Origin: CAZQXD01 sp964597315
GTDB taxonomy: Bacteria > Pseudomonadota > Gammaproteobacteria > Competibacterales > Competibacteraceae
Reading direction: 5' to 3'
Length of the DNA stretch: 64,000 bases
NCBI GenBank assembly: GCA_964597315.1
Contig: CAZQXD010000003.1
Coordinates: 1 to 64,000 of the forward strand
Below the pieces are notes generated by a model, which did not search any database, was not told the origin of the DNA, and worked only from the letters and a program-made list of their open reading frames with translations. This document shows, one piece after another, positions 24,883 through 33,221 of this stretch. The position numbers and the translations under genes were made by a program. Each line of letters opens with the position of its first letter. Position 1 is the first letter of the stretch.

Positions 24883-25173
24883 CTACTGCAAAGGAGGACC
24901 GACCACCACCCAACGGCGCCGTTGGTACGATCCGCGTAGCCCCAATACCAAAGCCTGCGAGCAGTCGTTGTTGCGGACCTTGTTCCACTGGTGGTGACCG
25001 TAGCGGCCTTCCTGGCCTCCCTTCCAGAGCCCCTCAAGGCTACGGTCGAGCAGGTCTGCTGCAATAGGCACGACGGTTTCCTCAATGCGGTGAAAGAGAC
25101 CCTGCCCCAGGCCAAGACGGTTGTGGATCGGTTGCATGTGGCCAAAGCCTATCGGGGCTGTGCCGATAGTTCA
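24883..25173 (+). pseudogene. Decayed transposase fragment (ISL3-like)
   Basis: Two reading frames together resemble pieces of an ISL3-type transposase. One frame (about 24883-24990) reads a CPYC zinc-finger-like start and RRRWYDPRSPNTKACEQ, then stops. Another (about 24940-25173) reads AFLASLPEPLKATVEQV, DGFLNAVKETLPQ and TVVDRLHVAKAYRGCAD, close to the DDE-domain pattern VVDRFHVAKLYR. The first catalytic Asp appears lost (CNRHDGF where CxDMYDGF is usual), and the C-terminal half is missing. It is a dead insertion-sequence remnant. Its ends and terminal inverted repeats could not be located. The family call rests on these motifs only. Confidence 0.55.
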
Positions 25174-25460
25174 CTTTCTTCTCTTGAAGAAATGCTTGCG
25201 AAGCCATTCGGCCCACACCTTTCCAGCGCTTTTCAGCAAGGAATGTCGAATAGCCCACAAATTCGCGCAAAAAGCAGTTTATCCGATAGGCGTCAGCGTG
25301 CCCGGAATTGCCGGTCCGTGACCAACGCCCAGCGGAAGCGGCCATGCACTTATATTTAGAACCGCTGCCTGACCGAGCCGCCGGTCGGAGTCGGCCTCTG
25401 CTATTCTCCCCTATCGGCCGCGCCGTTGGCGGCCCTCGATCCACCACGAGGTGTACACCT
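25174..25460. other. Spacer between transposase remnant and AST operon
   Basis: 287 bases with no gene I can support. A minus-strand open frame covers it (25082-25528), but it runs into astC and has no recognisable domain. The final 80 bases are GC-rich with a CGGCC...GGCGGCC inverted repeat (about 25417-25436), and GAGGTG serves as ribosome binding site of astC. The AST operon promoter is presumably here. Confidence 0.4.
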
Positions 25461-26693
25461 ATGATCCAGCCTCTTTCCGAGCATAGTCGGGCGCTGATCA
25501 CCACCGGACAGCGGTATTTCGTCCCCAATTACAAGCCCCGAGAGATGATCCTAGATCGCGGTCGGGGCGCCACCCTCTGGGACCTGGACGGCAACGACTA
25601 TATAGACCTGGGCACCGGGATCAGCGTCAACTCCTTGGGCCACCAGGACCCGGACATCGTCGCGGCCCTCACCGAGCAAGCCCGCAAGCTTTGGCACACC
25701 AGCAATATCTATTTCAACGAGCCGGCGGTGCGGCTGGCGGAGGAACTGGTCCAGGCCGCACCCTTCGCCGAACGGGTGTTTTTCTGCAACTCCGGGGCCG
25801 AGGCCAACGAGGCGGCCATCAAGCTGGCCCGCAAATGGTCCAGCCAGCGCTTCGGAGCCGACAAACGGCGGATCATTACCTTCAAGGGGTCCTTTCACGG
25901 CCGCACCCTGGCCACCGTCACCGCTACCGCCCAACCTAAGTACCAGGAAGGCTTCGAGCCGCTGCCCGGGGGTTTCAGCTATTGCCCCTTCAACGATATT
26001 GAAGCCCTGGCCGGGCTGATGGCCGATGACACCTGTGCGGTGCTGGTGGAGCCTATCCAGGGCGAGGGCGGCATCACCCCCGCCAAACCCGGCTTTCTGA
26101 GCCAGGTCCGGGAACTGTGCGACCGCCACCAAGCCCTGCTGCTTCTGGACGAGGTGCAATGCGGCATGGGTCGCACCGGTCGGCTGTTCGCCCATCAGTG
26201 GGAGGAGGGTCTGATCCCAGACGTAGTGACCCTGGCTAAGGCCATGGGTAGCGGGTTTCCCGTGGGGGCTATGCTTACCGCCCCCTCGGTGGCCGAGGTG
26301 TTGCAGTTTGGCTCCCACGGCTCCACCTTCGGCGGCAATCCCCTAGGCTGCGCCGTGGCCCGGGTGGTGCTGGGCAAGCTGCGCGCGCCGGAACTGATGG
26401 CCCATGTGGAGCGCCAGGGGCAGGTCCTGCGCGACCGTCTGGACGCCCTCAACAACACCTTGAACCTGTTTCGGGAGTTGCGCGGCCGGGGCCTGATGAT
26501 CGGCGCCGAACTGCGCCCGGAACGGGCCGGCAAGGCCGGGGATATGGTGGAGCAGGCCCGGCTGCATGGGGTGCTGATCCTCCAGGCCGGTCCCGATGTG
26601 CTGCGCTTTCTACCGCCCCTGAACATCACCGACGGGGAGCTGCGCACCGGGCTGGATCGGTTGGAGGCGGCGCTACGGGCGTTCCTGGGCTAG
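25461..26693 (+). CDS. astC: Succinylornithine/acetylornithine aminotransferase (AST pathway)
   Basis: 410 residues from the ATG at 25461, with GAGGTG 8 bases upstream; the frame is open back to 25308 without homology. Class III PLP aminotransferase hallmarks are NSGAEANEAAIKLAR, FKGSFHGRTLATV, EPIQGEGGI, LLLDEVQCGMGRTG and the PLP lysine in TLAKAMGSGFPVGAM. The ArgD/AstC enzymes act on N-acetyl- or N-succinylornithine. Its place as first gene of the AST cluster assigns the catabolic role: transfer of the delta-amino group of succinylornithine to 2-oxoglutarate. Confidence 0.93.
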   Translation: MIQPLSEHSRALITTGQRYFVPNYKPREMILDRGRGATLWDLDGNDYIDLGTGISVNSLGHQDPDIVAALTEQARKLWHTSNIYFNEPAVRLAEELVQAAPFAERVFFCNSGAEANEAAIKLARKWSSQRFGADKRRIITFKGSFHGRTLATVTATAQPKYQEGFEPLPGGFSYCPFNDIEALAGLMADDTCAVLVEPIQGEGGITPAKPGFLSQVRELCDRHQALLLLDEVQCGMGRTGRLFAHQWEEGLIPDVVTLAKAMGSGFPVGAMLTAPSVAEVLQFGSHGSTFGGNPLGCAVARVVLGKLRAPELMAHVERQGQVLRDRLDALNNTLNLFRELRGRGLMIGAELRPERAGKAGDMVEQARLHGVLILQAGPDVLRFLPPLNITDGELRTGLDRLEAALRAFLG

Positions 26694-26763
26694 CTTTAGG
26701 GTAGTGTCAGGGGCGTTCCCCGCCCCTGCTATCGGCACCGTTTCCCGTTCGAGTACCCCGCCT

Positions 26764-28052
26764 ATGGCCCACGACTACCGACCTTATCTGGACTGGATTG
26801 ACAGCCGCCGGGATGCCCTGATAGAGCGGCTGATCGCCTGGGCGCGGATCAATTCCGGCAGCCGCAATCTGGCCGGGCTGGAGACCATGGGCCAGGCGGC
26901 GCGGGACGCCTTCGCTCCCCTGGGCGGCCAGATCGAAACCCTGCAACTGGAACCCATGACGGTGGTGGACGAGCGAGGCGAACTCCGCCAAGAACCCCTG
27001 GGTCGAGCCGTGCGCATCACCCGGCGCCGACCGCAAGCCCGGCTGCGGGTGTTTCTGGGGGGCCACCTGGATACAGTGTTCGCCGCCGACCATCCCTTTC
27101 AGGACATCGCCTGGCGGGATGAAAACACCCTGAACGGTCCCGGAGTGGCTGATCTCAAGGGTGGGCTTTTGGTGATGCTCACCGCCCTACAAGCCCTGGA
27201 GCGCAGCCCTTGGGCGGCACGACTAGGCTGGGAGGTCCTATTCAACCCCGACGAGGAGATCGGCTCCCCAGGTTCGGCGGTCCTGCTAGCCGAGGCCGCC
27301 AGGCGCAACGATCTGGGGCTGGTTTATGAACCGGCCCTGGCCGACGGCACCCTGGCCGGGGAGCGCAAGGGCAGCGGCAATTACACAGCTGTGGTCCGGG
27401 GTCGGGCCGCCCACGCTGGGCGGGAACACCATCTAGGCCGCAACGCCGTGGTGGCCCTGGCGGAGTTCATCGTCGCCGTGAACGGACTCAACGGCCGCTG
27501 GCCCGGGGTCACCGTCAACCCGGCCCGACTCCAGGNNNNNNNNNNNNNNNNNNNNNNNNNNNNNNNNNNNNNNNNNNNNNNNNNNNNNNNNNNNNNNNNN
27601 NNNNNNNNNNNNNNNNNNNNNNNNNNNNNNNNNNNCGGGTGGCTACCTTGGATGAGCAACACCGGGTGGAGGACAGCCTGGCCGCCCTGGTGGCCGATTA
27701 CAACCGTCGGCAGGGCTTGTCCCTGACCCTGCATGGGGGCTTCGGCCGCCCGCCCAAGCCCCTGAGCGAAACCAACCAGGCCCTGTTTGGGCTGCTGGCC
27801 GACTGTGGTCGGACGCTGGGCATCCCGGTGGCCTGGACCGCCACTGGGGGTTGCTGCGACGGCAATAATCTGGCCGCTGCGGGCTTGCCCAATATAGACA
27901 CCCTGGGGGTGCGGGGCGGCAAGATCCACTCCGCCGACGAGTTCGTGCTGGTGGACAGCCTCGTCGAGCGGGCGCGGCTATCCGCCTTACTGTTGCTGCA
28001 ACTGGCCACCGGCGAGGCCCATTGGCCACCCCGGACAGGAGTCCCTGTATGA
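26764..28052 (+). CDS. M20 family metallopeptidase (carboxypeptidase G2-like), probable N-succinylglutamate hydrolase; interrupted by assembly gap
   Basis: Starts at the ATG at 26764 and ends in an ATGA overlap with astA. The 100-N gap (27536-27635) splits it, and the two sides are in different frames because the gap is a placeholder. Visible M20 motifs: GGHLDTVF (metal His and Asp), GPGVADLKGG (bridging Asp), FNPDEEIGS (catalytic Glu), YEPALAD, the dimerisation-domain His in AAHAGREHH, and C-terminal GGKIHSADEF. These fit the carboxypeptidase G2 group, which cleaves N-acyl bonds to glutamate. No astE is present in this AST operon, so hydrolysis of N-succinylglutamate to succinate and glutamate is a reasonable inference. 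About 17-20 residues appear to be missing in the gap. Confidence 0.85.
27536..27635. other. Assembly gap of 100 N
   Basis: A run of exactly 100 undetermined bases, a conventional placeholder for an unknown distance. It interrupts the M20 hydrolase gene. Family comparison suggests the true missing stretch is only about 50-60 bases, covering the GGGPxNVVP-type strand of the dimerisation domain. Confidence 0.99.
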
Positions 28053-29065
28053 ACATCATCCGTCCCATCCACTCCGACGATCTGGATCAACTGGAGCAAC
28101 TGGCCATCGAATCGGGCCTGGGCATGACCAACCTGCCCGCCGACCGGGCCTTGCTGGAGACCCGTATCCAAACCTCCATGGACAGCATGGCTCAGGAGGT
28201 GGCCGAGCCTGGGGAGGAGTCTTATTTGTTCGTGCTGGAGGATACCGCCAGCAACCGGGTGGTAGGCACCAGTGGCATTATCGCCAGCGTGGGCCGCAGT
28301 CGGCCTTTTTATTCCTTCAAGCTGCTGCACCTGCCCCACACCTCCCAGGAGGTGTACAAGTACCAACCGGTGAGCGTGTTACAGATGGTCAACGAGTACC
28401 GGGGCGCCACCGAAATCGCCACCCTGTTTTTGAGCGGCGACTCCCGCAAGGACGGCAACGGTCGACTGCTGTCCCGGTTCCGGTTTCTGGTAATGGCGGA
28501 GTTCCCCCAACGCTTCGATTCCCTGGTCATGGCCGAGATGCGCGGGGTGTCCGACGACCAGGGCCGGTCGGTGTTTTGGGATAATTTGGGCCGACATTTT
28601 CTGGACATGGATTTCTCCAAGGCGGATTTCCTGAGTTCTCTTGGCAAGTACCAGTTCATCGCCGACCTGATGCCCAAATCCCCCATTTACATCTGCCTGC
28701 TGCCCTCGGAAGCCCGGGCGGTGATCGGCGTCACCCACCCCGCCACCCAGCCCGCCCTGAAACTGCTCCAGCGGGAGGGCTTCGCCTTCGAGGGCTGCGT
28801 GGACGTGTTCGACGCCGGCCCCACCATCCACTGCCGCCGAGAGCAAATCCGTACCGTGCGGGACAGCGGCCGGACGCTGCTAGGCAAGGTGGTGGAACAT
28901 ATCGACGCCATGGATTTCATTGTCTGCACCACCCGCCTGGACGGCTTCCGAGCCTGTAAATGCCCGCTGCTGGTGGATACCCACGGCGAGTTGCACATCA
29001 CCCAGGAGGCGGCCAAGGCCCTTCAGGTCCAGCCCGGCGAACCCCTGCGCTATATACGCTTCTGA
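28049..29065 (+). CDS. astA: Arginine N-succinyltransferase
   Basis: 338 residues from the ATG at 28049, overlapping the preceding stop (ATGA). The N-terminus IIRPIHSDDLDQLEQLA, TNLPADRALLETRI, EVYKYQPVSVLQMVNEYRGATEIATLFL and FWDNLGRHFLDMDFSKADFLS are AstA hallmarks. It transfers succinyl from succinyl-CoA to the alpha-amino group of arginine, the first step of the AST pathway. It is a single gene here, not the paired aruF/aruG of Pseudomonas. Cytoplasmic; length normal. Confidence 0.96.
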   Translation: MNIIRPIHSDDLDQLEQLAIESGLGMTNLPADRALLETRIQTSMDSMAQEVAEPGEESYLFVLEDTASNRVVGTSGIIASVGRSRPFYSFKLLHLPHTSQEVYKYQPVSVLQMVNEYRGATEIATLFLSGDSRKDGNGRLLSRFRFLVMAEFPQRFDSLVMAEMRGVSDDQGRSVFWDNLGRHFLDMDFSKADFLSSLGKYQFIADLMPKSPIYICLLPSEARAVIGVTHPATQPALKLLQREGFAFEGCVDVFDAGPTIHCRREQIRTVRDSGRTLLGKVVEHIDAMDFIVCTTRLDGFRACKCPLLVDTHGELHITQEAAKALQVQPGEPLRYIRF

Positions 29066-29077
29066 GGGGAGTACACT

Positions 29078-30571
29078 ATGCATAACTGGAGCCTCTACAT
29101 CGACGGCCGCTGGCTGGTCGGCGGCGGCGCCCCCCTGACTTCCACGGACCCCGCCACCGGCGAGACCCTCTGGGAGGGCCGTTGTGCTCTGGACCAGGAA
29201 GTGGACGCTGCGGTACAGGCCGCCCGCCGGGCCTTCGAGGACTGGTCGGCTCGGCCCCTGGAGCAACGCATCGGCTATCTGGAGGCGTTCCAGGAGCAAT
29301 TGGAACGCCGCAAGCCGATATTGGCCGAAACCATTGCCCGGGAGACCGGCAAACCCCGCTGGGAGGCCCTCACCGAGGTGGCGGCCATGGTCGGCAAGAT
29401 CCCCATCTCCATCGTCGCCTACCGGGAGCGCACCGGCGAACGCGGCGGCGAACGCGGCGGCGAACGCAGCGGCCAGGTCCAGGAGGTGCGCTCGGTGCTG
29501 CGCCACAAGCCCCACGGGGTGGTGGCGGTGTTCGGTCCCTATAACTTTCCCGGCCACCTGCCCAACGGCCATATAGTCCCGGCCCTGCTGGCTGGCAATA
29601 CTGTGGTGTTCAAGCCTAGTGAACTGACCCCCCTGACCGCCCAGCGCACCCTGGAGTGCTGGCGGGAAGCGGGTCTGCCCGCCGGGGTGCTGAACCTGAT
29701 CCAGGGGCGGGGGGACAGCGGCGCGGCCCTGGCCGGGCACCGGCAGGTAGATGGGCTGTTCTTTACCGGCAGCCCCCAGGTGGGCAAGCTGCTGCACCGC
29801 CAGTTTGGCGGCTGCCCAGGCAAAATCCTGGCCCTGGAAATGGGCGGTAACAACCCGCTGATCGTCCACGCGGTGGCCGACCTGGAGGCGGCGGCCTGGC
29901 ATACCGTGCAGTCGGCCTATATCACCGCCGGCCAACGCTGCACCTGCGCCCGGCGGCTGATCGTGCCCCAAGGGGTGGCGGGGGACCGCTTCGTGGAGGC
30001 CCTGCTCAAGCTCATGGACCGGGTGCGGGTAGGGGCCTGGGACGACGATCCAGAGCCGTTTATGGGACCGGTGATCAACAATCCGGCGGCGGGTAGCTTG
30101 CTGGGACTCCAAGAGCGGCTGCGGGCCGCCGGAGGCGATCTATTGCAGCCCATGGAACGGCTGCGGGACGGCCTACCGTTTTTGTCCCCGGGACTGATGG
30201 ACGTGACCCGGGTGGCCAACCGTCCCGATGCGGAGGCGTTCGGGCCGTTCCTGCAAGTGCTGCGGGTGGAGGACTTCGACGCCGCCCTCATGGAGGCCAA
30301 TGCCACCGCCTTCGGCCTGTCGGCGGGACTGCTCAGCGACGACCCCGGCTTGTACGATCGCTTCTGGCGGCGGATTCGCGCCGGCATCGTCAACTGGAAC
30401 CGGCCCACCACCGGGGCCGCCAGCAACGCCCCCTTCGGGGGCATCGGCGACTCCGGCAATCTCCGACCCAGCGCCTATTACGCCGCCGACTACTGCGCCT
30501 ACCCGGTGGCTTCCCTGGAAGCCGACCGGGTACTGAGGCCCGCCCAACCCGGCCCGGGGATCAGCCCTTGA
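29078..30571 (+). CDS. astD: N-succinylglutamate 5-semialdehyde dehydrogenase
   Basis: A 497-residue NAD-dependent aldehyde dehydrogenase with GAGGGGAG 6 bases before the ATG. Motifs: FGPYNFPGHLPNGHIVPALLAGN, FKPSELTP, FTGSPQVGK, LEMGGNNPL (general base Glu) and SAYITAGQRCTCARR with the catalytic Cys. It oxidises succinylglutamate semialdehyde to succinylglutamate. An unusual low-complexity insert GERGGERGGERSG (about residues 118-130), encoded by near-perfect 12-base repeats, sits in a surface region. The stop overlaps the TTG start of astB. Confidence 0.95.
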   Translation: MHNWSLYIDGRWLVGGGAPLTSTDPATGETLWEGRCALDQEVDAAVQAARRAFEDWSARPLEQRIGYLEAFQEQLERRKPILAETIARETGKPRWEALTEVAAMVGKIPISIVAYRERTGERGGERGGERSGQVQEVRSVLRHKPHGVVAVFGPYNFPGHLPNGHIVPALLAGNTVVFKPSELTPLTAQRTLECWREAGLPAGVLNLIQGRGDSGAALAGHRQVDGLFFTGSPQVGKLLHRQFGGCPGKILALEMGGNNPLIVHAVADLEAAAWHTVQSAYITAGQRCTCARRLIVPQGVAGDRFVEALLKLMDRVRVGAWDDDPEPFMGPVINNPAAGSLLGLQERLRAAGGDLLQPMERLRDGLPFLSPGLMDVTRVANRPDAEAFGPFLQVLRVEDFDAALMEANATAFGLSAGLLSDDPGLYDRFWRRIRAGIVNWNRPTTGAASNAPFGGIGDSGNLRPSAYYAADYCAYPVASLEADRVLRPAQPGPGISP

Positions 30572-31908
30572 GCGCCCTGGAAGTCAACTTCGACGGCCTA
30601 GTAGGCCCCAGCCACAACTACGCCGGCCTATCCTATGGCAATGTGGCCTCCCTGAGCCACGCCTACGGCGTTTCCAACCCCCGGGCCGCCGCTTTGCAAG
30701 GGCTGGCCAAGATGCAAACCCTGACCGGGCTAGGCATACCTCAAGGGGTATTGCCGCCCCAAGAGCGGCCTGATGTTCACACCCTGCGTCGGCTGGGCTT
30801 CAGTGGCGGCGATGCCCGGGTCATCGAGACCGCAGCCCGCCAGGCCCCAGCCCTGTTGCAGGCCCTAAGTTCGGCCTCCAGCATGTGGACCGCCAACGCC
30901 GCCACCGTCTCCCCTAGCGCCGATAGCGCCGATGGCCGGGTCCATTTCACCCCGGCCAATCTCACCAACAAATTCCACCGCTCCATTGAACACCCCACCA
31001 CCGCCCGGGTGCTGCACGCTATCTTTGCCGATGAGCGCCACTTCGCCCATCACCCGGCCCTACCCCCGGGGGAGTGGTTCAGCGACGAGGGCGCCGCCAA
31101 CCATACCCGGCTATGCCGGGCTTATGGGGAGCCGGGGATCGAACTGTTCGTCCACGGCCGCCACGCCCGCGCCGAGGACCAACCCCGACCACTGCGCTTT
31201 CCGGCCCGCCAGACCCTGGAAGCGTCCCAAGCCGTAGCCCGGCTTCACGGCCTAGCCCCGGAACGCACGATGTTCATTCAGCAGAACCCGGCGGTCATCG
31301 ATCAGGGGGTGTTCCATAACGACGTTATCGCCGTGGGTAATGCCAATGTGCTGCTGTTCCACCGCCACGCCTTTCTGGACACCTACCAGGTGATCCACAA
31401 CATCCGTCAGCGGTTCGGCGACCATGAACTGTGGTTTATGGAGGTTCACGACGAGCAGGTCAACGTCCAGGAGGCGGTGCGGACCTATTTGTTCAACAGC
31501 CAGTTGGTGAGCCTGGCGGACGGCTCCATGGCCATCATCGCGCCCGAGGAATGTCGGCAAAACGACCGGACGCGAACCTGTCTGGAGGAGATCGTGGCCG
31601 GTCCCGGCCCCTTGAAACAGATGCATTACCTGGACCTGCGGGAGAGCATGGGCAACGGTGGCGGCCCGGCCTGTCTGCGGCTGCGGGTGGTGCTTAGCGA
31701 AGCCGAGCGGGCGGCGGCGAACCCTGGGGTGTTTCTGGACCCATCCCTGTATCAGCAGCTGACGGCTTGGGTGGAGCGCCACTACCGAGACCGACTGAAC
31801 CCCGAGGACCTGGCCGACCCGGCTTTGCTGGAGGAATCCCGCGCGGCCCTGGACGAGCTGACCGGGCTATTGGGACTGGGGGCGGTGTATCCGTTTCAGG
31901 GGGTGTGA
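30568..31908 (+). CDS. astB: N-succinylarginine dihydrolase
   Basis: 446 residues starting at a TTG that overlaps the astD stop (TTGA), giving the expected AstB N-terminus ALEVNFDGLVGPSHNYAGLS. Further hallmarks are MWTANAATVSPSADSADGRVHFTPANL, HRSIEHP, VFHNDVIAVGN, ILxxMEVHDEQVN-like and MHYLDLRESMGNGGGPACLRLRVVL. The enzyme belongs to the amidinotransferase/dihydrolase fold and converts succinylarginine to succinylornithine, CO2 and ammonia. It is the last AST gene of the operon. Confidence 0.96.
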   Translation: MSALEVNFDGLVGPSHNYAGLSYGNVASLSHAYGVSNPRAAALQGLAKMQTLTGLGIPQGVLPPQERPDVHTLRRLGFSGGDARVIETAARQAPALLQALSSASSMWTANAATVSPSADSADGRVHFTPANLTNKFHRSIEHPTTARVLHAIFADERHFAHHPALPPGEWFSDEGAANHTRLCRAYGEPGIELFVHGRHARAEDQPRPLRFPARQTLEASQAVARLHGLAPERTMFIQQNPAVIDQGVFHNDVIAVGNANVLLFHRHAFLDTYQVIHNIRQRFGDHELWFMEVHDEQVNVQEAVRTYLFNSQLVSLADGSMAIIAPEECRQNDRTRTCLEEIVAGPGPLKQMHYLDLRESMGNGGGPACLRLRVVLSEAERAAANPGVFLDPSLYQQLTAWVERHYRDRLNPEDLADPALLEESRAALDELTGLLGLGAVYPFQGV

Positions 31909-32063
31909 TGGAGGCGACGCGGCGCCGATGGTGACTCCGGCCCCGCCTCACCGGGAAACGCCCGTCCCCGAAGCCGTTCCAGCCCCATGACGGCCCACCC
32001 GCCTCTGGTATAGTGGCCCATTTGAGGCTAGCCATTTTTCATCCAGCCGAGGACTCCCGATCC

Positions 32064-33221
32064 ATGTCCGACACCCTTGAACTCGCCCAGCACCTGATCT
32101 GCCGCCGCTCGGTCACCCCCGATGACGCCGGCTGTCAGGAGGTGATGATCCAGCGCCTGGCCGAGTTGGGGTTTCGCATCGAGCGGCTGCCCTTTGGCGA
32201 GGTGGGCAACTTCTGGGCGCGGCGCGGCGACCGGGGACCGCTGCTGGTGTTTGCCGGTCACACCGATGTGGTGCCTCCCGGTCCCCTGGAACAGTGGTCC
32301 TCCGACCCCTTCCAGGCGGAGCTGCGGGAGGGCTGGCTGTATGGGCGAGGGGCGGCGGATATGAAAGGCTCCCTGGCGGCCATGCTCACCGCCTGTGAGC
32401 GATTCATCGCCGCCCACCCGGAGCATCAAGGCGCCATTGGGTTTCTCATTACCAGCGACGAAGAAGGCCCGGCCCTGGACGGCACCCGCCGGGTAGTGGA
32501 ACACCTGGAGGCCCGGGGCGAGAAGATCGACTGGTGCCTGGTGGGCGAGCCATCCAGTGTGGAGCGGCTGGGAGATACCCTCAAAAACGGCCGCCGCGGC
32601 TCCCTGCACGGACGGCTGGTGATCCAGGGGGTGCAGGGCCATGTGGCCTATGCCCATCTGGTCCAGAATCCCATTCACGCCGTGGGCATGATCCTGGCGG
32701 CCCTGGCCGATGAGGTCTGGGATCGGGGCAATGACTTCTTTCCCCCCACCACCTTTCAAATCTCCAACCTCCACGCGGGCACCGGCGCCACCAATGTGGT
32801 GCCCGGAGCGGTGGATATGCTGTTCAATTTCCGCTTCTCCACGGAACTGACCGTGGAACAAATCCAGGCTCGGACACGGCAGATCATCGAGACCCAGTTG
32901 CTCAACGAGGAGGTCAAGAGCGGCCATGTGTTCGGCTACCGGCTGGACTGGACCCTGTCGGGGATGCCGTTTCTCACCGAACCCGGCGCCCTGGTGGCGG
33001 CAGCGGCTAGAGCGGTGCGGGAGCAGTTGGGCATCGACACTACCCTATCCACCACCGGCGGCACCTCCGACGGTCGCTTTATCGCCCCCACTGGCGCCCA
33101 GGTGGTGGAACTGGGGCCGGTAAACGCCACCATCCACAAAATCGACGAACGGGTATGGGCCGCCGACCTAGACGACCTGAGCCGAGTGTATGAGGCGCTG
33201 CTGGGCTATCTGCTGACCTGA
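32064..33221 (+). CDS. dapE: Succinyl-diaminopimelate desuccinylase
   Basis: 385 residues from the ATG at 32064; the frame is open to 32013, but homology begins at 32064. M20 metallopeptidase motifs typical of DapE are LVFAGHTDVVPPGP, WLYGRGAADMKGSLAAM, FLITSDEEGPALDGT, LVGEPSS, VQGHVAYAHLVQNPIH and the C-terminal STTGGTSDGRFIAP. It releases succinate from N-succinyl-LL-diaminopimelate in lysine and peptidoglycan precursor synthesis. It follows astB by 155 bases and its 3' end overlaps the convergent mechanosensitive channel gene by 16 bases. A second role on succinylglutamate is conceivable, but nothing in the sequence shows it. Confidence 0.94.
   Translation: MSDTLELAQHLICRRSVTPDDAGCQEVMIQRLAELGFRIERLPFGEVGNFWARRGDRGPLLVFAGHTDVVPPGPLEQWSSDPFQAELREGWLYGRGAADMKGSLAAMLTACERFIAAHPEHQGAIGFLITSDEEGPALDGTRRVVEHLEARGEKIDWCLVGEPSSVERLGDTLKNGRRGSLHGRLVIQGVQGHVAYAHLVQNPIHAVGMILAALADEVWDRGNDFFPPTTFQISNLHAGTGATNVVPGAVDMLFNFRFSTELTVEQIQARTRQIIETQLLNEEVKSGHVFGYRLDWTLSGMPFLTEPGALVAAAARAVREQLGIDTTLSTTGGTSDGRFIAPTGAQVVELGPVNATIHKIDERVWAADLDDLSRVYEALLGYLLT

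Noticed and set aside
25082..25528. 148-codon minus-strand frame in the spacer before astC
   Set aside because: It runs into astC and the transposase remnant, and no part resembles a known protein; no ribosome site.
25551..26318. 255-codon minus-strand frame over astC
   Set aside because: Antisense to a certain aminotransferase gene, with no motif of its own.
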